DNA of 64,000 bases from Mycetocola spongiae (lineage in GTDB: Bacteria; Actinomycetota; Actinomycetes; Actinomycetales; Microbacteriaceae): the NCBI RefSeq assembly GCF_020424085.1, contig NZ_CP080203.1, positions 1,054,001-1,118,000 of the forward strand, written 5' to 3'. The notes under the pieces were generated by a model. The model had not been told where the DNA came from. It saw only the letters and a list, made by a program, of their open reading frames with translations, and ran no database searches. The position numbers and the translations under genes were made by a program. Shown here one piece after another: positions 8,882 through 19,622 of the stretch. Position 1 is the stretch's first letter. Every line of letters begins with the position of its first letter.

Positions 8882-9391
8882 TCAGCTTCGCGGGAATGTG
8901 GCGAGTTCCGCGGCCTCGCTCGCGATCTCCGCGAGCGCCGCCGCCACGGTATCCGCCCGGATCCGGCCGCGATCCCCCGCCAGTTTTAGCGCCACACAAC
9001 GCTCGCCCCGCGCGCTCGAAATGCCCAGGTAGACGGTGCCAGCACCCTGCCCCGTGGCCGGGTCGGGATCGGGGCCCGCGACACCGGTGGTGGCGATGCC
9101 GATCGCCGGCTCGCCCACCCCAAGCGCACACGCCCGGCGCACACCGCGCGCCATCTGCCGGGCCACCTCGGGATGCACGGGGCCGCTGCGCGCAAGCAGC
9201 GCGCCCTCCACCCCGAGAAGCGACTCCTTCAGCCCGGTGTCATAGGCGATAATTCCCCCGCGCACCACGGCCGAGGCCCCGGGCACGTCGATCAGCGTGG
9301 CCGCCAGCAGGCCGCCCGTGAGCGATTCCGCCGTGGCCACGGTGAGGCCCGCGCGCGCGAGATCCCGCAGCAGCTCGGCGGCCGCACTCAT
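8882..9391 (-). CDS. cinA: CinA C-terminal domain protein (nicotinamide-nucleotide amidase type)
   Basis: A 169-residue stand-alone CinA C-terminal domain. Visible motifs are TVATAESLTGGLLAATLID near the N-terminus, VRGGIIAYDTGLKESLLGV, and AIGIATTGVAGPDPDPATG. Members of this family deamidate nicotinamide mononucleotide (PncC activity) in pyridine nucleotide recycling. The N-terminal MoCF-like domain of full CinA is absent, as is common in actinobacteria. The ATG at 9391 overlaps the pgsA stop (ATGA), so it is translationally coupled to pgsA. Confidence 0.92.
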   Translation of the reverse strand: MSAAAELLRDLARAGLTVATAESLTGGLLAATLIDVPGASAVVRGGIIAYDTGLKESLLGVEGALLARSGPVHPEVARQMARGVRRACALGVGEPAIGIATTGVAGPDPDPATGQGAGTVYLGISSARGERCVALKLAGDRGRIRADTVAAALAEIASEAAELATFPRS

Positions 9392-9969
9392 TTCCGGCTG
9401 CCCCGCACCGCGGTGATCACATAGTCGATGCCGCTGGCCACGGTCAGCAGCACGGCGATGGTCATGGTGGCGGTATTCACCCAGTGAATCCACTCGCCCA
9501 CAACCGTCCAGAGCGGCAGCAGTGCCAGCGAGATCGCGACCGACTGCGCGACCGTTTTCAGCTTGCCCATCCAGGCGGCGGCCACCACATGATCGTTGAC
9601 CACGATCATCCGGTGCACCGTGATGCCCACCTCGCGCACCAGCACGATGATGGTGACCCACCACGGCAGCTCGCCCAGGATCGACAGCGCCACGAGTGCG
9701 CCGCCGGTGAGGATTTTATCGGCAATGGGATCCAGCAGCTTGCCCAGATCCGTGACCGTACCCGTGCGGCGGGCGATCGCGCCGTCGATGCCATCGGTGG
9801 CAATCGCCACGATAAAGAGGACGGCCGCGGCCCAGCGCAGCGGGCCATCGGCGCCGTCATCCGCGAGCAGCCACCAGATAAACAGCGGGGCGAGCAGGAT
9901 GCGCACCACGGTGATGGCATTGGGAATATTCCAGTTTGACGGGCGTACCGCCGGGGTGGGTGTGGTCAC
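9388..9969 (-). CDS. pgsA: CDP-diacylglycerol-glycerol-3-phosphate phosphatidyltransferase-like enzyme
   Basis: A 193-residue integral membrane enzyme with the CDP-alcohol phosphotransferase signature D-x2-D-G-x2-A-R-x8-G-x3-D-x3-D, seen as DGIDGAIARR followed by GKLLDPIAD. It makes phosphatidylglycerol phosphate from CDP-diacylglycerol, or a closely related phospholipid; the exact head group cannot be settled from motifs alone. About five or six membrane helices are visible. The GTG start at 9969 lies 4 bp after the ftsK stop, and the 3' end overlaps cinA, giving an ftsK-pgsA-cinA operon. Confidence 0.92.
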   Translation of the reverse strand: MTTPTPAVRPSNWNIPNAITVVRILLAPLFIWWLLADDGADGPLRWAAAVLFIVAIATDGIDGAIARRTGTVTDLGKLLDPIADKILTGGALVALSILGELPWWVTIIVLVREVGITVHRMIVVNDHVVAAAWMGKLKTVAQSVAISLALLPLWTVVGEWIHWVNTATMTIAVLLTVASGIDYVITAVRGSRK

Positions 9970-9973
9970 GGTT

Positions 9974-12900
9974 TTAGTCTCGTCCTGTCAGTCCCCAGGC
10001 GTCTTCGTCGCCCTCGTCATCGCCGTTTATGTGTTCATAGCCATCGAATTGGGACTCGACGGGATCACCGGCATATCGATCGTAGTCTGCCGGGGCCGGG
10101 TCGGGGTGCGCCATCCACTCGGGTTCGGCCGCGGCCTTCCCCGCCTCCTCGGGCTCGCCCAGGCTCAGCGGCGGGGCAATCGGCAGCGGCGGGCGCTCGG
10201 GAACCACGGGCGCGGGGGCGGCGGGCTCGGCGGGGCGCGGCGCGGCCTCGGCCGCGGGGGCCGGGGCGCTGGCGATATCGCCGCGCAGCATCGCGATTGT
10301 GGTGGGGAGCTGTTCGGCGGTGACCAGCACATCGCGGGCCTTTGAGCCCTCGGAGGGGCCCACGATATCGCGGGACTCCATCAGGTCCATCAGGCGGCCG
10401 GCCTTGGCAAAGCCCACCCGGAGCTTGCGCTGCAGCATCGAGGTGGAGCCAAACTGGGTACCCACCACCAGCGTGACGGCCTCACAGAGAAGCTCAAGAT
10501 CGTCGCCGATATCGGCGTCAACCTCCTTCTTCTCGATCACGGCCTCGACGTCCTTGCGATACTCGGGGCGCGCCTGGGCCGTGACGTGCTGCACGACCTT
10601 TTCGATCTCGTCCTCGTTCACCCAGGCACCCTGCACGCGGATGGACTTCGAGGCCCCCATCGGCAGGAACAGGGCATCACCCTGGCCGATGAGCTTATCG
10701 GCACCGGGCTGGTCGAGGATCACGCGGGAATCGGTGACGCTCGTGACGGCAAAGGCCAGGCGCGAGGGCACATTGGCCTTAATCAGGCCCGTGACCACGT
10801 CCACCGAGGGGCGCTGGGTGGCCAGCACGAGGTGGATTCCCGAGGCACGCGCGAGCTGCGTGATGCGCACGATGGAGTCCTCCACATCGCGCGGGGCCAC
10901 CATCATCAGGTCGGCCAGCTCGTCCACCACCACCAGCAGATAGGGATAGGGCTTCAGGACGCGCTCGGAGCCGGCGGGCAGCACCATCTCCCCCGCGATA
11001 ACAGCGCGGTTGAAGTCGTCGATATGGCGGAAGCCGAAGCTCGCCAGATCGTCGTAGCGCATGTCCATTTCCTTCACGACCCACTGCAGCGCCTCGGCCG
11101 CCTTCTTGGCGTTTGTGATGATGGGGGTGATCAGGTGCGGGATACCGGCATAGGGTGCCAGCTCCACGCGCTTGGGGTCGATCAGGACCATGCGCACCTC
11201 CTGCGGGGTGGCGCGCATCAGGAGGCTCGTGATCATCGAGTTCACAAAGCTGGACTTACCCGAACCGGTGGAACCGGCCACAAGCAGGTGGGGCATCTTG
11301 GCAAGATTGGCCACCACAAAACCGCCGCCGACGTCCTTACCCACGCCGATGGTCATCGGGTGGGTGGCCTTGGTATTGGCGGCGGAGCGCAGCACATCGC
11401 CGAGCGAGACGATTTCGCGGTCGCTATTGGGGATCTCCACACCAATCGCGGACTTACCCGGAATCGGGGCAAGGATGCGCACCTCATTGGAGGCCACCGA
11501 ATAGGCGATGTTATTTTGCAGGGCCGTGATGCGCTCCACCTTCACACCCGGGCCCACCTCGATCTCGTACTGGGTCACGGTGGGGCCGCGGCTAAAGCCG
11601 GTCACGGTGGCATCCACCTTAAACTGCGTAAATACCTCGGTGATGGCGGCGACGATTTCGTCATTGGCCGCCGAGCGCGCCTTGGGTGGGGTACCCGCCG
11701 AGAGCGTGCTGGTGGAGGGCAGGCGATACGGGTGATCCGCGGGCTCGGGGATGCCCCCGCGCGCGAGTTCGGCCGTGGTGCTGCCGTCGCGCAGGCCCAA
11801 CGAGGATAGCTCGGGGAGCACCTCGGTCTGGTCCTCCGCGGAGTCCTCGTGCAGGCCACTGATGTCTCCCGCGGGGGCGTATCCGCCCAGCGCGGCCTCG
11901 GCCGCGGCGAGGTGTTCGATGGCCGCGGTGGCCCCCGCGGCGGCGGCCGCCTCGGTCTCCAGGGCGCTATCAAAGCCGCCGCGCGGGGCATCGCCAAGCA
12001 GCTCGGTGAGCGCCTCGGAGGCCGCGGGCGACTCAAATTCGGGGGCCTCCTCGCGGCGCGAGTTATTCCGACGCCACCACGGCAGCGCCGCGGGATCGGC
12101 CTCCAGCTCGTCCAGGCCCTCCAGCTCGGAGGCGCTTGCGGCCTCCTCGGGCTCCGCGCGGCGGCCGCGGCGCGGCACGGCGGCGGGCGCGGTGCCGTCC
12201 TCCTCGGCCGCGGCCTCCTCGGCCGAGAGCTGGGCGCCAAAGAGCCACTCATAGAGCTCACGCAGGCGCGAACCGATCCGGTTCGGCGGGGTCTTGGTGA
12301 TGATCAGCAGGCTCAGGGCCAGGAGCAGCGAGAGGATGATTCCCGAGCCGATTTTGGTGAGCAGGAACGTGAGCGGGCCGCCCACCATCCAGCCGATCAG
12401 CCCGCCGGCCTCGGCCAGCGCGGGCAGGCCTTGGGAGGGATCGGGCAGGGAGGAGAAGGTATGGCACAGGCCCGTCACCGCGATGGTGGCGAGGGACACA
12501 CCAATTCCGATGCGCCCGTTATCGTGAATCGAGCTGGGATTGCGGAAGAGCCACAGCGCCAGCAGCGTGAGGATCACGGGCATCGCAAAGGCGAGGCGGC
12601 CAAAGAGGCCACCAAAGCTCCAGCTATTAAGATTTTGGGCCACGTCGTTATTCACGCCGAACCACACCACAACCGCGCCGATCACGGCGAGCAGGAACAG
12701 CAGGAACGGCACACCGTCGCGGCGCTGCTCACGCTCGAGCTTTTCGTCGCCAAACGCGCGGAACGCACCACCCACCAGGTGGGCCACCGCCATCCAGGCC
12801 ACCACCAGCGGATTGCGGGCACCCTCCTCGCGGAACGCCACGGTGGGCTGATCGCCGGACTTGGCGGCGCGCGTGGGAGTTTTTTTGGTCGCGGGCAGTT

Positions 12901-13027
12901 TTTGGGTGGCCGCGGTGGGGGTTTTGGCCGGCGATTTTTTGGCGGCACCCGCCCCGCTCGCGCGCGTGGACGAGGTCGCCGGGGACGCCTTCTTGCGCGG
13001 ACCGCTGGGTGTAGAACGTGTAGCCAT
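9974..13027 (-). CDS. ftsK: DNA translocase FtsK
   Basis: FtsK pumps chromosomal DNA through the closing septum. The 1017-residue protein has a basic, Lys/Ala/Thr-rich first 60 residues and four membrane helices within about 80-260. An acidic Ala-rich linker follows, then the ATPase motor with Walker [10 protein letters not shown] at 584-592 and Walker [12 protein letters not shown] near 697. The winged-helix gamma domain (about 840-915) contains [16 protein letters not shown], which reads the polar KOPS/SRS-type sites. A Pro/Glu/Asp-rich tail of about 100 residues follows. The ATG at 13027 has TAGCGT 6 nt upstream. Confidence 0.97.
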   Translation of the reverse strand: MATRSTPSGPRKKASPATSSTRASGAGAAKKSPAKTPTAATQKLPATKKTPTRAAKSGDQPTVAFREEGARNPLVVAWMAVAHLVGGAFRAFGDEKLEREQRRDGVPFLLFLLAVIGAVVVWFGVNNDVAQNLNSWSFGGLFGRLAFAMPVILTLLALWLFRNPSSIHDNGRIGIGVSLATIAVTGLCHTFSSLPDPSQGLPALAEAGGLIGWMVGGPLTFLLTKIGSGIILSLLLALSLLIITKTPPNRIGSRLRELYEWLFGAQLSAEEAAAEEDGTAPAAVPRRGRRAEPEEAASASELEGLDELEADPAALPWWRRNNSRREEAPEFESPAASEALTELLGDAPRGGFDSALETEAAAAAGATAAIEHLAAAEAALGGYAPAGDISGLHEDSAEDQTEVLPELSSLGLRDGSTTAELARGGIPEPADHPYRLPSTSTLSAGTPPKARSAANDEIVAAITEVFTQFKVDATVTGFSRGPTVTQYEIEVGPGVKVERITALQNNIAYSVASNEVRILAPIPGKSAIGVEIPNSDREIVSLGDVLRSAANTKATHPMTIGVGKDVGGGFVVANLAKMPHLLVAGSTGSGKSSFVNSMITSLLMRATPQEVRMVLIDPKRVELAPYAGIPHLITPIITNAKKAAEALQWVVKEMDMRYDDLASFGFRHIDDFNRAVIAGEMVLPAGSERVLKPYPYLLVVVDELADLMMVAPRDVEDSIVRITQLARASGIHLVLATQRPSVDVVTGLIKANVPSRLAFAVTSVTDSRVILDQPGADKLIGQGDALFLPMGASKSIRVQGAWVNEDEIEKVVQHVTAQARPEYRKDVEAVIEKKEVDADIGDDLELLCEAVTLVVGTQFGSTSMLQRKLRVGFAKAGRLMDLMESRDIVGPSEGSKARDVLVTAEQLPTTIAMLRGDIASAPAPAAEAAPRPAEPAAPAPVVPERPPLPIAPPLSLGEPEEAGKAAAEPEWMAHPDPAPADYDRYAGDPVESQFDGYEHINGDDEGDEDAWGLTGRD

Positions 13028-13033
13028 GCCCCT

Positions 13034-13039
13034 ACGCTA
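13034..13039 (-). promoter_or_regulatory. Candidate -10 box of ftsK (leaderless)
   Basis: TAGCGT sits 6 nt before the ATG. The AGGGG between them could also act as a Shine-Dalgarno, so the two readings compete. Confidence 0.45.
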
Positions 13040-13130
13040 CTTGTCTCTACCGACTCTTGCCGGGATCGACGCGGATTTACGCGGAATCTGGCGCGTCGCG
13101 CGGGGGTGTTGCGCGGGGGTGTTGCGCGCC

Positions 13131-13174
13131 AAAAAAATGGCCCCGCCGCGCCCCCGAGGGAACGCGGCGGGGCC
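13131..13174 (-). terminator. Rho-independent terminator of the first MacAB-like operon
   Basis: GGCCCCGCCGCG (13139-13150) pairs with CGCGGCGGGGCC (13163-13174). On the minus strand it is followed by seven T residues (A-run 13131-13137). It lies 14 bp past the permease stop. Confidence 0.9.
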
Positions 13175-13187
13175 GGGTATACGCACG

Positions 13188-14432
13188 TTAGAAGCGGATC
13201 GCGTCGATCACCTTCACGCGCGTAGCGATCAGTGCCGGAATCAGTCCGGCCAGCGCGCCCACGATCGTGGCGGCCACCAGCCCAATCACCGCGGCATTCA
13301 CCGGGAATGCCGGGGCACCGCGGCCGGTGATGCCGCCGTTAAAGACCTCGTATACCGCGGGGATGCGCATGATCAATACCGCGATCATGACACCCACGAT
13401 TCCCGCGACCACCGTGGCCACCACGCTCTCCATCATGACCGAGAAAAAGACCCGGCCCGAGCTGGCCCCAAAGCTGCGGCGCACCCCGATCTCCCGGATG
13501 CGCTGACGCACCGAGACGATGGCGATATTGACCAGGCCCAGCGCACCCAGGACCAGGATGATCGAGCCGATCCCCAGCGAGAGCAGCCGGAACATCTCGC
13601 TCGGGTCCTGGCCGGGGCCGTAGTCGCCCTGGCGATTGCTCTGGAATTGCAGCGAGGTGCCGCGATCCGCGGCTGCCTTCAGGGACTGCTCAAAGCGCTG
13701 CATCAGCGCCTGGTCCAGGTCGGCGGGAATCCACATCTCCATGCTGCTATTGCCCTGGGCATCCGGCAGGAACGGCTCGGGGGCCACGGCACGATAGGAG
13801 GCGTTGAGGATATACGCCTCGGGCGACATTCCCTCCCAGTTTTGTCCCTCATAGACGCCGATCACCACGAGGCGGGCGTTATCCAGGTGGGGGCTCACCA
13901 CGGTGGGGTGGGTGCGCAGATCGGGCTCGCCCATCTCCTCCCAGAACTTCTTGCTCACCACGATCGCGGGCGCAAGCCGTTCGCTGTCTCCCGGGGCAAA
14001 CCACGAGCCCTCCAGCAGGCGCACGTGGCGCAGCAGGCCGTAGCTCTGGTCCACGATTTTAAACTGCGAATCCACCGAGCCGTGCGGGAAGCGCACGGGG
14101 CCGTAGTCCATCGACTCGCGCGTGGCATAGGTGATATCGGAGCGCTCCATCATGTCAAACCACGCCGATTCGAGGCGCTCGATCTGATCCACCGAGAGCT
14201 GGGACTGCTCCGACATCGCGCGCACCGAGAGCGTCACGGGACGCCCGTTGTACTGCTCGATCTGCTCGGTCACGGTGCGCTCGGTGATATCGGCCACCGC
14301 CATCGACACGGAGAGGGCACATACGGCGGCGGCCACTCCCACGAGGGCCAGCAGGACCCGGCCGCGGTGTACGCGGACCTCCTGCCAGGCATCGGAGATC
14401 GCGCCGATGAAACCGGTCAGTGCGCCGTTCAT
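13188..14432 (-). CDS. ABC transporter permease, MacB/FtsX type
   Basis: A 414-residue permease with one N-terminal helix (about 25-47), a 230-residue extracellular MacB-PCD-like domain and three C-terminal helices from about 285 on. The FtsX-family signature RIREIGVRRSFGAS is present. These proteins work mechanically across the membrane and export peptides, antibiotics or lipoproteins rather than forming a simple channel. The ATG overlaps the stop of the ATPase gene (ATGA); the ATPase and an HlyD-like adaptor precede it. The substrate is unknown. Confidence 0.9.
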   Translation of the reverse strand: MNGALTGFIGAISDAWQEVRVHRGRVLLALVGVAAAVCALSVSMAVADITERTVTEQIEQYNGRPVTLSVRAMSEQSQLSVDQIERLESAWFDMMERSDITYATRESMDYGPVRFPHGSVDSQFKIVDQSYGLLRHVRLLEGSWFAPGDSERLAPAIVVSKKFWEEMGEPDLRTHPTVVSPHLDNARLVVIGVYEGQNWEGMSPEAYILNASYRAVAPEPFLPDAQGNSSMEMWIPADLDQALMQRFEQSLKAAADRGTSLQFQSNRQGDYGPGQDPSEMFRLLSLGIGSIILVLGALGLVNIAIVSVRQRIREIGVRRSFGASSGRVFFSVMMESVVATVVAGIVGVMIAVLIMRIPAVYEVFNGGITGRGAPAFPVNAAVIGLVAATIVGALAGLIPALIATRVKVIDAIRF

Positions 14433-15127
14433 GCGCGCACCTCCGCGGTCTCGGGGCGCAGGACACCCTTTTCCAGCAGGAAGTGGCGATCGCTGCGCTC
14501 GGCGATGGCCGCGTCATGCGTGATCGTCACGAGCGCGGCGCCGTCCTGTTCCACAACCTCGTCCATCAGGTCCATCACGGTCTGGCCCGTTTCCAGGTCC
14601 AGTGCACCCGTGGGCTCATCGGCCAGGATCAGGCGCGGTGTGCGCACGAGCGCGCGGGCAATGGCCACGCGCTGCTGCTCACCGCCCGAAAGGCTATTGG
14701 GCATCGAGCCCAGGCGGTGGCCCAGGCCCACGCGCTCCAGCATCCGGGTGGCGATTATGCGGCGGCGCCAGAACTCGCTGCCGGTGCTATACATCAGCGG
14801 CATCATGACGTTTTCGAGTGCCGTGCGGCCGTCCAGCAGGTTGAACTGCTGGAAGACAAAGCCCACGTTATTTCCGCGCAGGCGGTCGCGCTTGCGCGTG
14901 GAGAGCGCCGAAACATCGCCCTCGTCAAAATAGAGCGAACCCGTGGTGGGGTTATCCAGCAGCCCCAGAATATTCAGCAGGGTGGATTTACCGGAGCCCG
15001 AGCGGCCCACGATGGACACCCGCTCCCCCGCATCCACGCTGATGCTCACATCCGACAGAATCGTGAGTGATTCATCGTCGGGGAGCCTCACCGTGCGGGT
15101 TACCCCCTCGAGGTGAAGAAGCACCAT
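14429..15127 (-). CDS. ABC transporter ATP-binding protein, MacB/LolD type
   Basis: A 232-residue ATPase with Walker A GRSGSGKST, Q-loop VFQQFNLL, ABC signature LSGGEQQRVAIARAL, Walker B LILADEPTGALD and the switch His in VTITHD. The Q-loop and GALD variant are typical of the MacB/LolD/FtsE group. The frame overlaps the adaptor gene by one base (TAATG-like join at 15127) and the permease by four, so the three form one translational unit. Confidence 0.95.
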   Translation of the reverse strand: MVLLHLEGVTRTVRLPDDESLTILSDVSISVDAGERVSIVGRSGSGKSTLLNILGLLDNPTTGSLYFDEGDVSALSTRKRDRLRGNNVGFVFQQFNLLDGRTALENVMMPLMYSTGSEFWRRRIIATRMLERVGLGHRLGSMPNSLSGGEQQRVAIARALVRTPRLILADEPTGALDLETGQTVMDLMDEVVEQDGAALVTITHDAAIAERSDRHFLLEKGVLRPETAEVRA

Positions 15128-16173
15128 TATCCCTCTTCACCGCAGATGATCTCGCCGTTGGGCTGTTCCACACAGTCATTGCCCGGGCCGCCGTTGGTGG
15201 GGTCCTCCACGGGGATGAACTCCAGCACCTCATCTCCCTCGACCAGGCCCTCGGTGATCTGCACGAGCGAACCATCGTTGAGGCCCAGCGATACGGGGCG
15301 CTCCTCGCTGATGCCCTCGGCGTTCATGACCCAGACCGAACCCGACTGCGAGCTTCCCTTTACGGCGGTCACGGGGAGGACCAGCACGTTTTCGGCGCTT
15401 CCTCCGGGCAGCACAAGCTTGCCCGAGAGGCCACCAAATACGCGCACATCGGCGGGTACCGCGCAGCGCACCTGCGGGCCGTTGCCGGCCGCCGGGGCGC
15501 CGGGGTTGGACTCATCGCCGCCCGGGGCGGCCCCGGCCAGCGGGGCGGTGATCGTGAGACCCGTGCACGTAAACTCGGCGGGGCCACCCACCACGGAGAC
15601 GCGCGCCTCGGTGGGCTGGGTGGCGAGGCGGAACTGCTGGGCCGGGTCGATCGTGGCGGTCACCGAGAAGGTGGGCGGCGCGATCTGGGCCACGGTATCG
15701 CCCACGGCCACGGCCTGGCCCACGATCAGCGGCAGCGCGCTGATGATGCCGGCCTCGGGCGCAACCACCTGCGAATAGCGGTATTTGGCCTTGGGTGCGG
15801 TGGTGGTGGTATTGCCCTCGGCATCGGTGCGCACGATGGGCTCCTGCTCGATCTCCTGGCGGATGGTGGCCAGCACGGCACCCTTGGCCACGGTGGCGCC
15901 CTGGGCCACGGAGAGCTCGCCCACCTCGCCGATCATGCCGGCGCGGGCCGGAACGGCCGGGTCCGCGACCACGGTGCTGCCGAGGCTGATCTCGTTCACG
16001 ATCGAGCCCACGCTCACCGCGACCACCTGGTCATCGGCGTTTCCGGTGGGAAGCGGCAGTGCTCCCTCCGATTCCGTACTCGGAAAAAAAGCCAGCTTCA
16101 CGAGCGCCACGGCGATGGCCGCAAACACAAAAATTCTGAGGCTCGGAAAAATCCAGCGCCGCCATACACCCAC
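15127..16173 (-). CDS. Membrane-anchored HlyD/MacA-like efflux adaptor
   Basis: A 348-residue protein with one N-terminal membrane anchor (about 12-29) and a long extracellular part. Two half-lipoyl-like stretches are visible (VGELSVAQGATVAKGAVLAT and GIISALPLIVGQAVAVGDTV), followed by beta-barrel-like sequence, as in MacA-type adaptors of Gram-positive bacteria. The acidic C-terminus contains two Cys (NDCVEQ and IICGEEG) that could pair. The GTG start at 16173 is the first ORF of the adaptor-ATPase-permease operon. A striking dyad lies about 35 bp upstream. Confidence 0.85.
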   Translation of the reverse strand: MGVWRRWIFPSLRIFVFAAIAVALVKLAFFPSTESEGALPLPTGNADDQVVAVSVGSIVNEISLGSTVVADPAVPARAGMIGEVGELSVAQGATVAKGAVLATIRQEIEQEPIVRTDAEGNTTTTAPKAKYRYSQVVAPEAGIISALPLIVGQAVAVGDTVAQIAPPTFSVTATIDPAQQFRLATQPTEARVSVVGGPAEFTCTGLTITAPLAGAAPGGDESNPGAPAAGNGPQVRCAVPADVRVFGGLSGKLVLPGGSAENVLVLPVTAVKGSSQSGSVWVMNAEGISEERPVSLGLNDGSLVQITEGLVEGDEVLEFIPVEDPTNGGPGNDCVEQPNGEIICGEEG

Positions 16174-16204
16174 GTTTACCCCTTTATAAATATGAAAGAA
16201 TCAA

Positions 16205-16249
16205 CCTTCAGAGTAATGACGGACGCATGTCCGAACATCACTCTGAAGG
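16205..16249. promoter_or_regulatory. 45-bp nested inverted repeat upstream of the adaptor gene
   Basis: CCTTCAGAGT (16205-16214) and ACTCTGAAGG (16240-16249) are perfect inverted arms. CGGAC-GCAT-GTCCG (16220-16233) forms a second dyad at the centre. The segment is AT-rich for the genome and lies between the end of the carboxylase operon and the GTG of the export operon. It could be an operator for the export operon or a hairpin ending the upstream transcript; a short TTGATTCTTT follows on the minus strand but no clean T-run. Confidence 0.6.
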
Positions 16250-16271
16250 ATGATATCCATCATAAAAGGCG

Positions 16272-17996
16272 TTATCCTACGACATGCGCGAGCGCGGCCC
16301 CCGCGGAGAGAAACTCGCCCGGTTCCCGCAGCTGTCCAATCGTTCCCGACCGCTGGGCCAGCACGGGCGCCTCCATCTTCATGGCCTCCATCACCGCGAC
16401 CTGCTCACCCTCGGCAACACTCGCCCCCTCGGCCACCAGCCAGGACACCAGCGTGCCCGTGATCGGCGCGGGAAGCTCGGCGGGATCCGCGGCCGCGGCC
16501 GGCGCGACCGGGGCCGCGGTCATACCCGCACTCCCCAGACCGGCCAGCAGCGAGGAGGGTAGTCCCAGGCTCACCCGGCGGCCATCCACCTCGATAAAGG
16601 TGCGGGTCAGGCCCTCGCCGGCCGTCTCCGGAACGCGCGGGGCGATCGTGATCTGCTCGGCGAAGACCGTCTCGATCCAGCGGGTATGCACGGCAAAGCC
16701 GCCACCCGTGAAATCGGGGTGCTCCATCACGGCGCGGTCAAAGGGCAGCACGCTGGCCACGCCCTCGATCTCAAATTCGGCCAGGGCGCGGCGGGCGCGG
16801 GAAATGGCCTGCTCGCGGGTGGCCCCGGTCACGATCAGCTTGGCCATCATCGAGTCGAAGGACGCCGCCACGCTCGAACCGGTCTCAACACCGCTATCCA
16901 CGCGAATGCCGGGACCCGAGGGGGCACGGAAGCGGGTGATCTCGCCGGGGGTGGGCAGGAAGCCGCTGCCGGGATCCTCGGCGTTAATCCGGAACTCAAA
17001 GGAGTGGCCGCGCGGCTCGGGCGTCTCGGTGATGCTCAGCGGCAGGCCATCGGCGATGCGCAGCTGCTCGATCACGAGGTCGATCCCCGCGGTCTCCTCG
17101 GTGACGGGATGCTCCACCTGGAGGCGCGTATTCACCTCGAGGAAGGAGATGGTGCCGTCCTCGCTGAGCAGGAACTCCACGGTTCCGGCCCCGCGATAGC
17201 CGGCCTCGGCACAGATCCGGCGCGAGGCATCGTGAATATTCTCGCGCTGCTCCGGGGTCAGGAACGGCGCGGGGGCCTCCTCCACCAGCTTCTGGTTGCG
17301 GCGCTGCAGCGAGCAGTCCCGGGTGCCCACCACCACCACGGTGCCGTGATTATCGGCGAGGATCTGGGCCTCGATATGGCGCGGATTGCTCAGGAAGCGC
17401 TCCACAAAACACTCGCCGCGACCAAAGGCCGCCACGGCCTCGCGCACCGCGGAATCAAAGAGCTCGGCCACCTCGTCCAGGCGCGTGGCAATCTTCAGCC
17501 CGCGCCCGCCGCCGCCAAAGGCTGCCTTAATCGCGATCGGCAGGCCGTGGGTCTCGGCAAACGCGAGGACCTCCTCGGGACCCGAAACGGGATCGGGGGT
17601 GCCCGCCACGAGCGGGGCTCCCACGCGCTCGGCGATCTTACGCGCCTGCACCTTATCGCCCAGCAGGTTAATGGTCTCCGGGGTGGGACCGATCCAGATC
17701 AGGCCCGCGTCGAGCACCGCGCGGGCAAACTCCGCGCTCTCGGAGAGGAAGCCATAGCCGGGGTGGACCGCATCGGCCCCCGAGCGCTCGGCGATGGCCA
17801 GCAGCTTGGGGATATTCAGATAGGTCTCGGCGGGACGCTGCCCGTCCAGCGCATAGGCCTCGGTGGCCGCCGAGACGTGCAGGGCGCGCGCATCGGCATC
17901 GGCATAAACGGCCACCGATTCCACGCCATAATCGGTCGCCGCGCGGGCGATACGGACGGCAATCTCGCCGCGGTTGGCAATTAGGATTTTTTTCAC
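16272..17996 (-). CDS. Biotin carboxylase fused to a biotin carboxyl carrier domain
   Basis: A 574-residue protein. Residues 1-450 are a biotin carboxylase: [16 protein letters not shown] start, Gly-rich [14 protein letters not shown] loop, and catalytic stretch [20 protein letters not shown]. After a 45-residue Ala/Pro linker comes a lipoyl/biotinyl domain whose VMEAMKM carries the biotinylated Lys. No carboxyltransferase gene is nearby. It is instead the last gene of a pxpA/ycsI/pxpBC operon (GTGA overlap with pxpBC), where such carboxylases accompany 5-oxoprolinase or urea-carboxylase-like proteins. A role in carboxylating or activating a lactam or amide is inferred, not shown. It could also be a general acetyl/propionyl-CoA carboxylase alpha chain. 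Confidence 0.9.
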   Translation of the reverse strand: MKKILIANRGEIAVRIARAATDYGVESVAVYADADARALHVSAATEAYALDGQRPAETYLNIPKLLAIAERSGADAVHPGYGFLSESAEFARAVLDAGLIWIGPTPETINLLGDKVQARKIAERVGAPLVAGTPDPVSGPEEVLAFAETHGLPIAIKAAFGGGGRGLKIATRLDEVAELFDSAVREAVAAFGRGECFVERFLSNPRHIEAQILADNHGTVVVVGTRDCSLQRRNQKLVEEAPAPFLTPEQRENIHDASRRICAEAGYRGAGTVEFLLSEDGTISFLEVNTRLQVEHPVTEETAGIDLVIEQLRIADGLPLSITETPEPRGHSFEFRINAEDPGSGFLPTPGEITRFRAPSGPGIRVDSGVETGSSVAASFDSMMAKLIVTGATREQAISRARRALAEFEIEGVASVLPFDRAVMEHPDFTGGGFAVHTRWIETVFAEQITIAPRVPETAGEGLTRTFIEVDGRRVSLGLPSSLLAGLGSAGMTAAPVAPAAAADPAELPAPITGTLVSWLVAEGASVAEGEQVAVMEAMKMEAPVLAQRSGTIGQLREPGEFLSAGAALAHVVG

Positions 17997-19612
17997 GACT
18001 GGTCCTCGGTAAAGCGGGTGATGGGGCGGAAGCGGATGCGTGCGCCGATGGGTATTTGGCCGGCCAGGTCCAGGTGATGCGGCGCGATAGCACCGATCAC
18101 GGGATAGCCGCCGGTGAGCGGATGATCGGCGAGGAAAAGCACGGGCTGGCCGCTGGCCGGCACCTGAATCGAGCCCACAACGGTGCCCTCGCTGGGCAGC
18201 TCATGCGTGATCTCTCGTTCAAGCGCGGTCTCTCCCGCGAGGCGCAGGCCCACCCGGTTGGACTGCGGGGTCACGGTCCACTCCTGTTCGGCGAGCGCCG
18301 CCACGGCCGCGGGGGTGAACCAGTCGGTGCGCGGTCCGAGAACCACGTCGAGTTCCACGATCTCGCCGGCCGCGGGATAGCTCGGTCCCGGATCATATCC
18401 GGCATCCACGCTGCTGCGCGGACCGGCCTCGACCCGCGCGTGCAGCGTATCCCCCGCGGCCACGGGTTCGGGGCCCACCCGGGCGAGGGTATCGGTGGAG
18501 GCGCTGCCCAGCACGGGCTGCACGGCAAATCCGCCGCGCACGGCGAGATAGCTGCGCAGGCCGCGGGTGGGTGCGGATAGTTCCAGGCTCTCGCCCGCGG
18601 CGAGTGCAAACGGTACGCCCGGTCCCGCGGTGCGGGTATGCCCGCTTTCCGCGGTGATGAGCGCCCCGGCCTCGGCCCCGGTGATGGCCAGCACCACGGG
18701 CAGCAGGGCGCGCACGGAGAGGCCGCCATAAACAATTTCCAGGGTGGGTGCGGCCGGATCATTGCCCACGAGGCGATTGGCCGCGCGCAGCGAGCGGCGG
18801 TCAAGCGCGCCCGCGGCCGAGACACCCTGCCGCGCCTGGCCCGGGCGGCCGAGGTCCTGGAACAGGGTCTGCATGCCGGGGGTGAGTACCTCCAGTACCG
18901 CGGCGGCTGACCGCGCGGGGGCGGTTATGGTGTGCGCGGCCGCGGGGGCCGCGACGGTGCCGGAGGCGGCCCCTGTGATGATCGGATCCACGGCGGCCCC
19001 GGCACCCGCATCGCGGAAGCGCACGCGGAAACCGGGCTGGAGCAGCGCGGGAACCTCGCGGTTGAGGTCCCACATCGGCACATCGGTCACGCCGATGATC
19101 TGCCAGCCGCCCGGGCTGGCCTGCGGATAAACGCCGCTGAAGGTGCCGGCCAGGCCCACGGCCCCGGCGGGGATGCGGGTGCGCGGGGTCGCGCGGCGCG
19201 GCACGTCCAGCGCGGGGTGTCCCCCGGCCAGATAGGCAAAGCCCGGGGCAAAACCGGTGAAGGCCACCGTATAGTCGCGCCCGGTATGCAGCGCGATGAC
19301 CTCCTCCGGGGTGACCCCGAGCAGCGTCCCCACCTCGGCGAGGTCCTCCCCGCTATAGCGCACGGGTAGCTCCACAAGCACACCATCGCCGCGGGTCACG
19401 CGGCCCAGGGAACGCCCGGCGATATTCTCGCGGATCGCGCGCGCATTCGTGCGGGAGGGCATAAAACTCACCAGGATGGTGCGGGCGGCGGGGATGAGTT
19501 CCAGGACCCCGGGGAGGGGGTCGCCGTTGAGGGAGTCCAGCAGCGCGAGCGTCTCGTCGAGGTCCTCGAGTTCGATCAGCAGCGCGTCCAGATTTACCGG
19601 CAGAAAACGCAT
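17993..19612 (-). CDS. pxpBC: Fused 5-oxoprolinase subunits PxpB-PxpC (KipI-KipA fusion)
   Basis: A 539-residue fusion. The first 200 residues match KipI/PxpB ([40 protein letters not shown]). After an Ala-rich linker, residues from about 230 match KipA/PxpC ([54 protein letters not shown]). With PxpA, these subunits hydrolyse 5-oxoproline to glutamate using ATP in E. coli. The same two domains also occur inside urea carboxylase. The ATG at 19612 starts the conserved [15 protein letters not shown]; the frame is open further upstream but without similarity. It overlaps the carboxylase gene. Confidence 0.92.
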   Translation of the reverse strand: MRFLPVNLDALLIELEDLDETLALLDSLNGDPLPGVLELIPAARTILVSFMPSRTNARAIRENIAGRSLGRVTRGDGVLVELPVRYSGEDLAEVGTLLGVTPEEVIALHTGRDYTVAFTGFAPGFAYLAGGHPALDVPRRATPRTRIPAGAVGLAGTFSGVYPQASPGGWQIIGVTDVPMWDLNREVPALLQPGFRVRFRDAGAGAAVDPIITGAASGTVAAPAAAHTITAPARSAAAVLEVLTPGMQTLFQDLGRPGQARQGVSAAGALDRRSLRAANRLVGNDPAAPTLEIVYGGLSVRALLPVVLAITGAEAGALITAESGHTRTAGPGVPFALAAGESLELSAPTRGLRSYLAVRGGFAVQPVLGSASTDTLARVGPEPVAAGDTLHARVEAGPRSSVDAGYDPGPSYPAAGEIVELDVVLGPRTDWFTPAAVAALAEQEWTVTPQSNRVGLRLAGETALEREITHELPSEGTVVGSIQVPASGQPVLFLADHPLTGGYPVIGAIAPHHLDLAGQIPIGARIRFRPITRFTEDQS

Positions 19613-19622
19613 GTGGTTCCTT

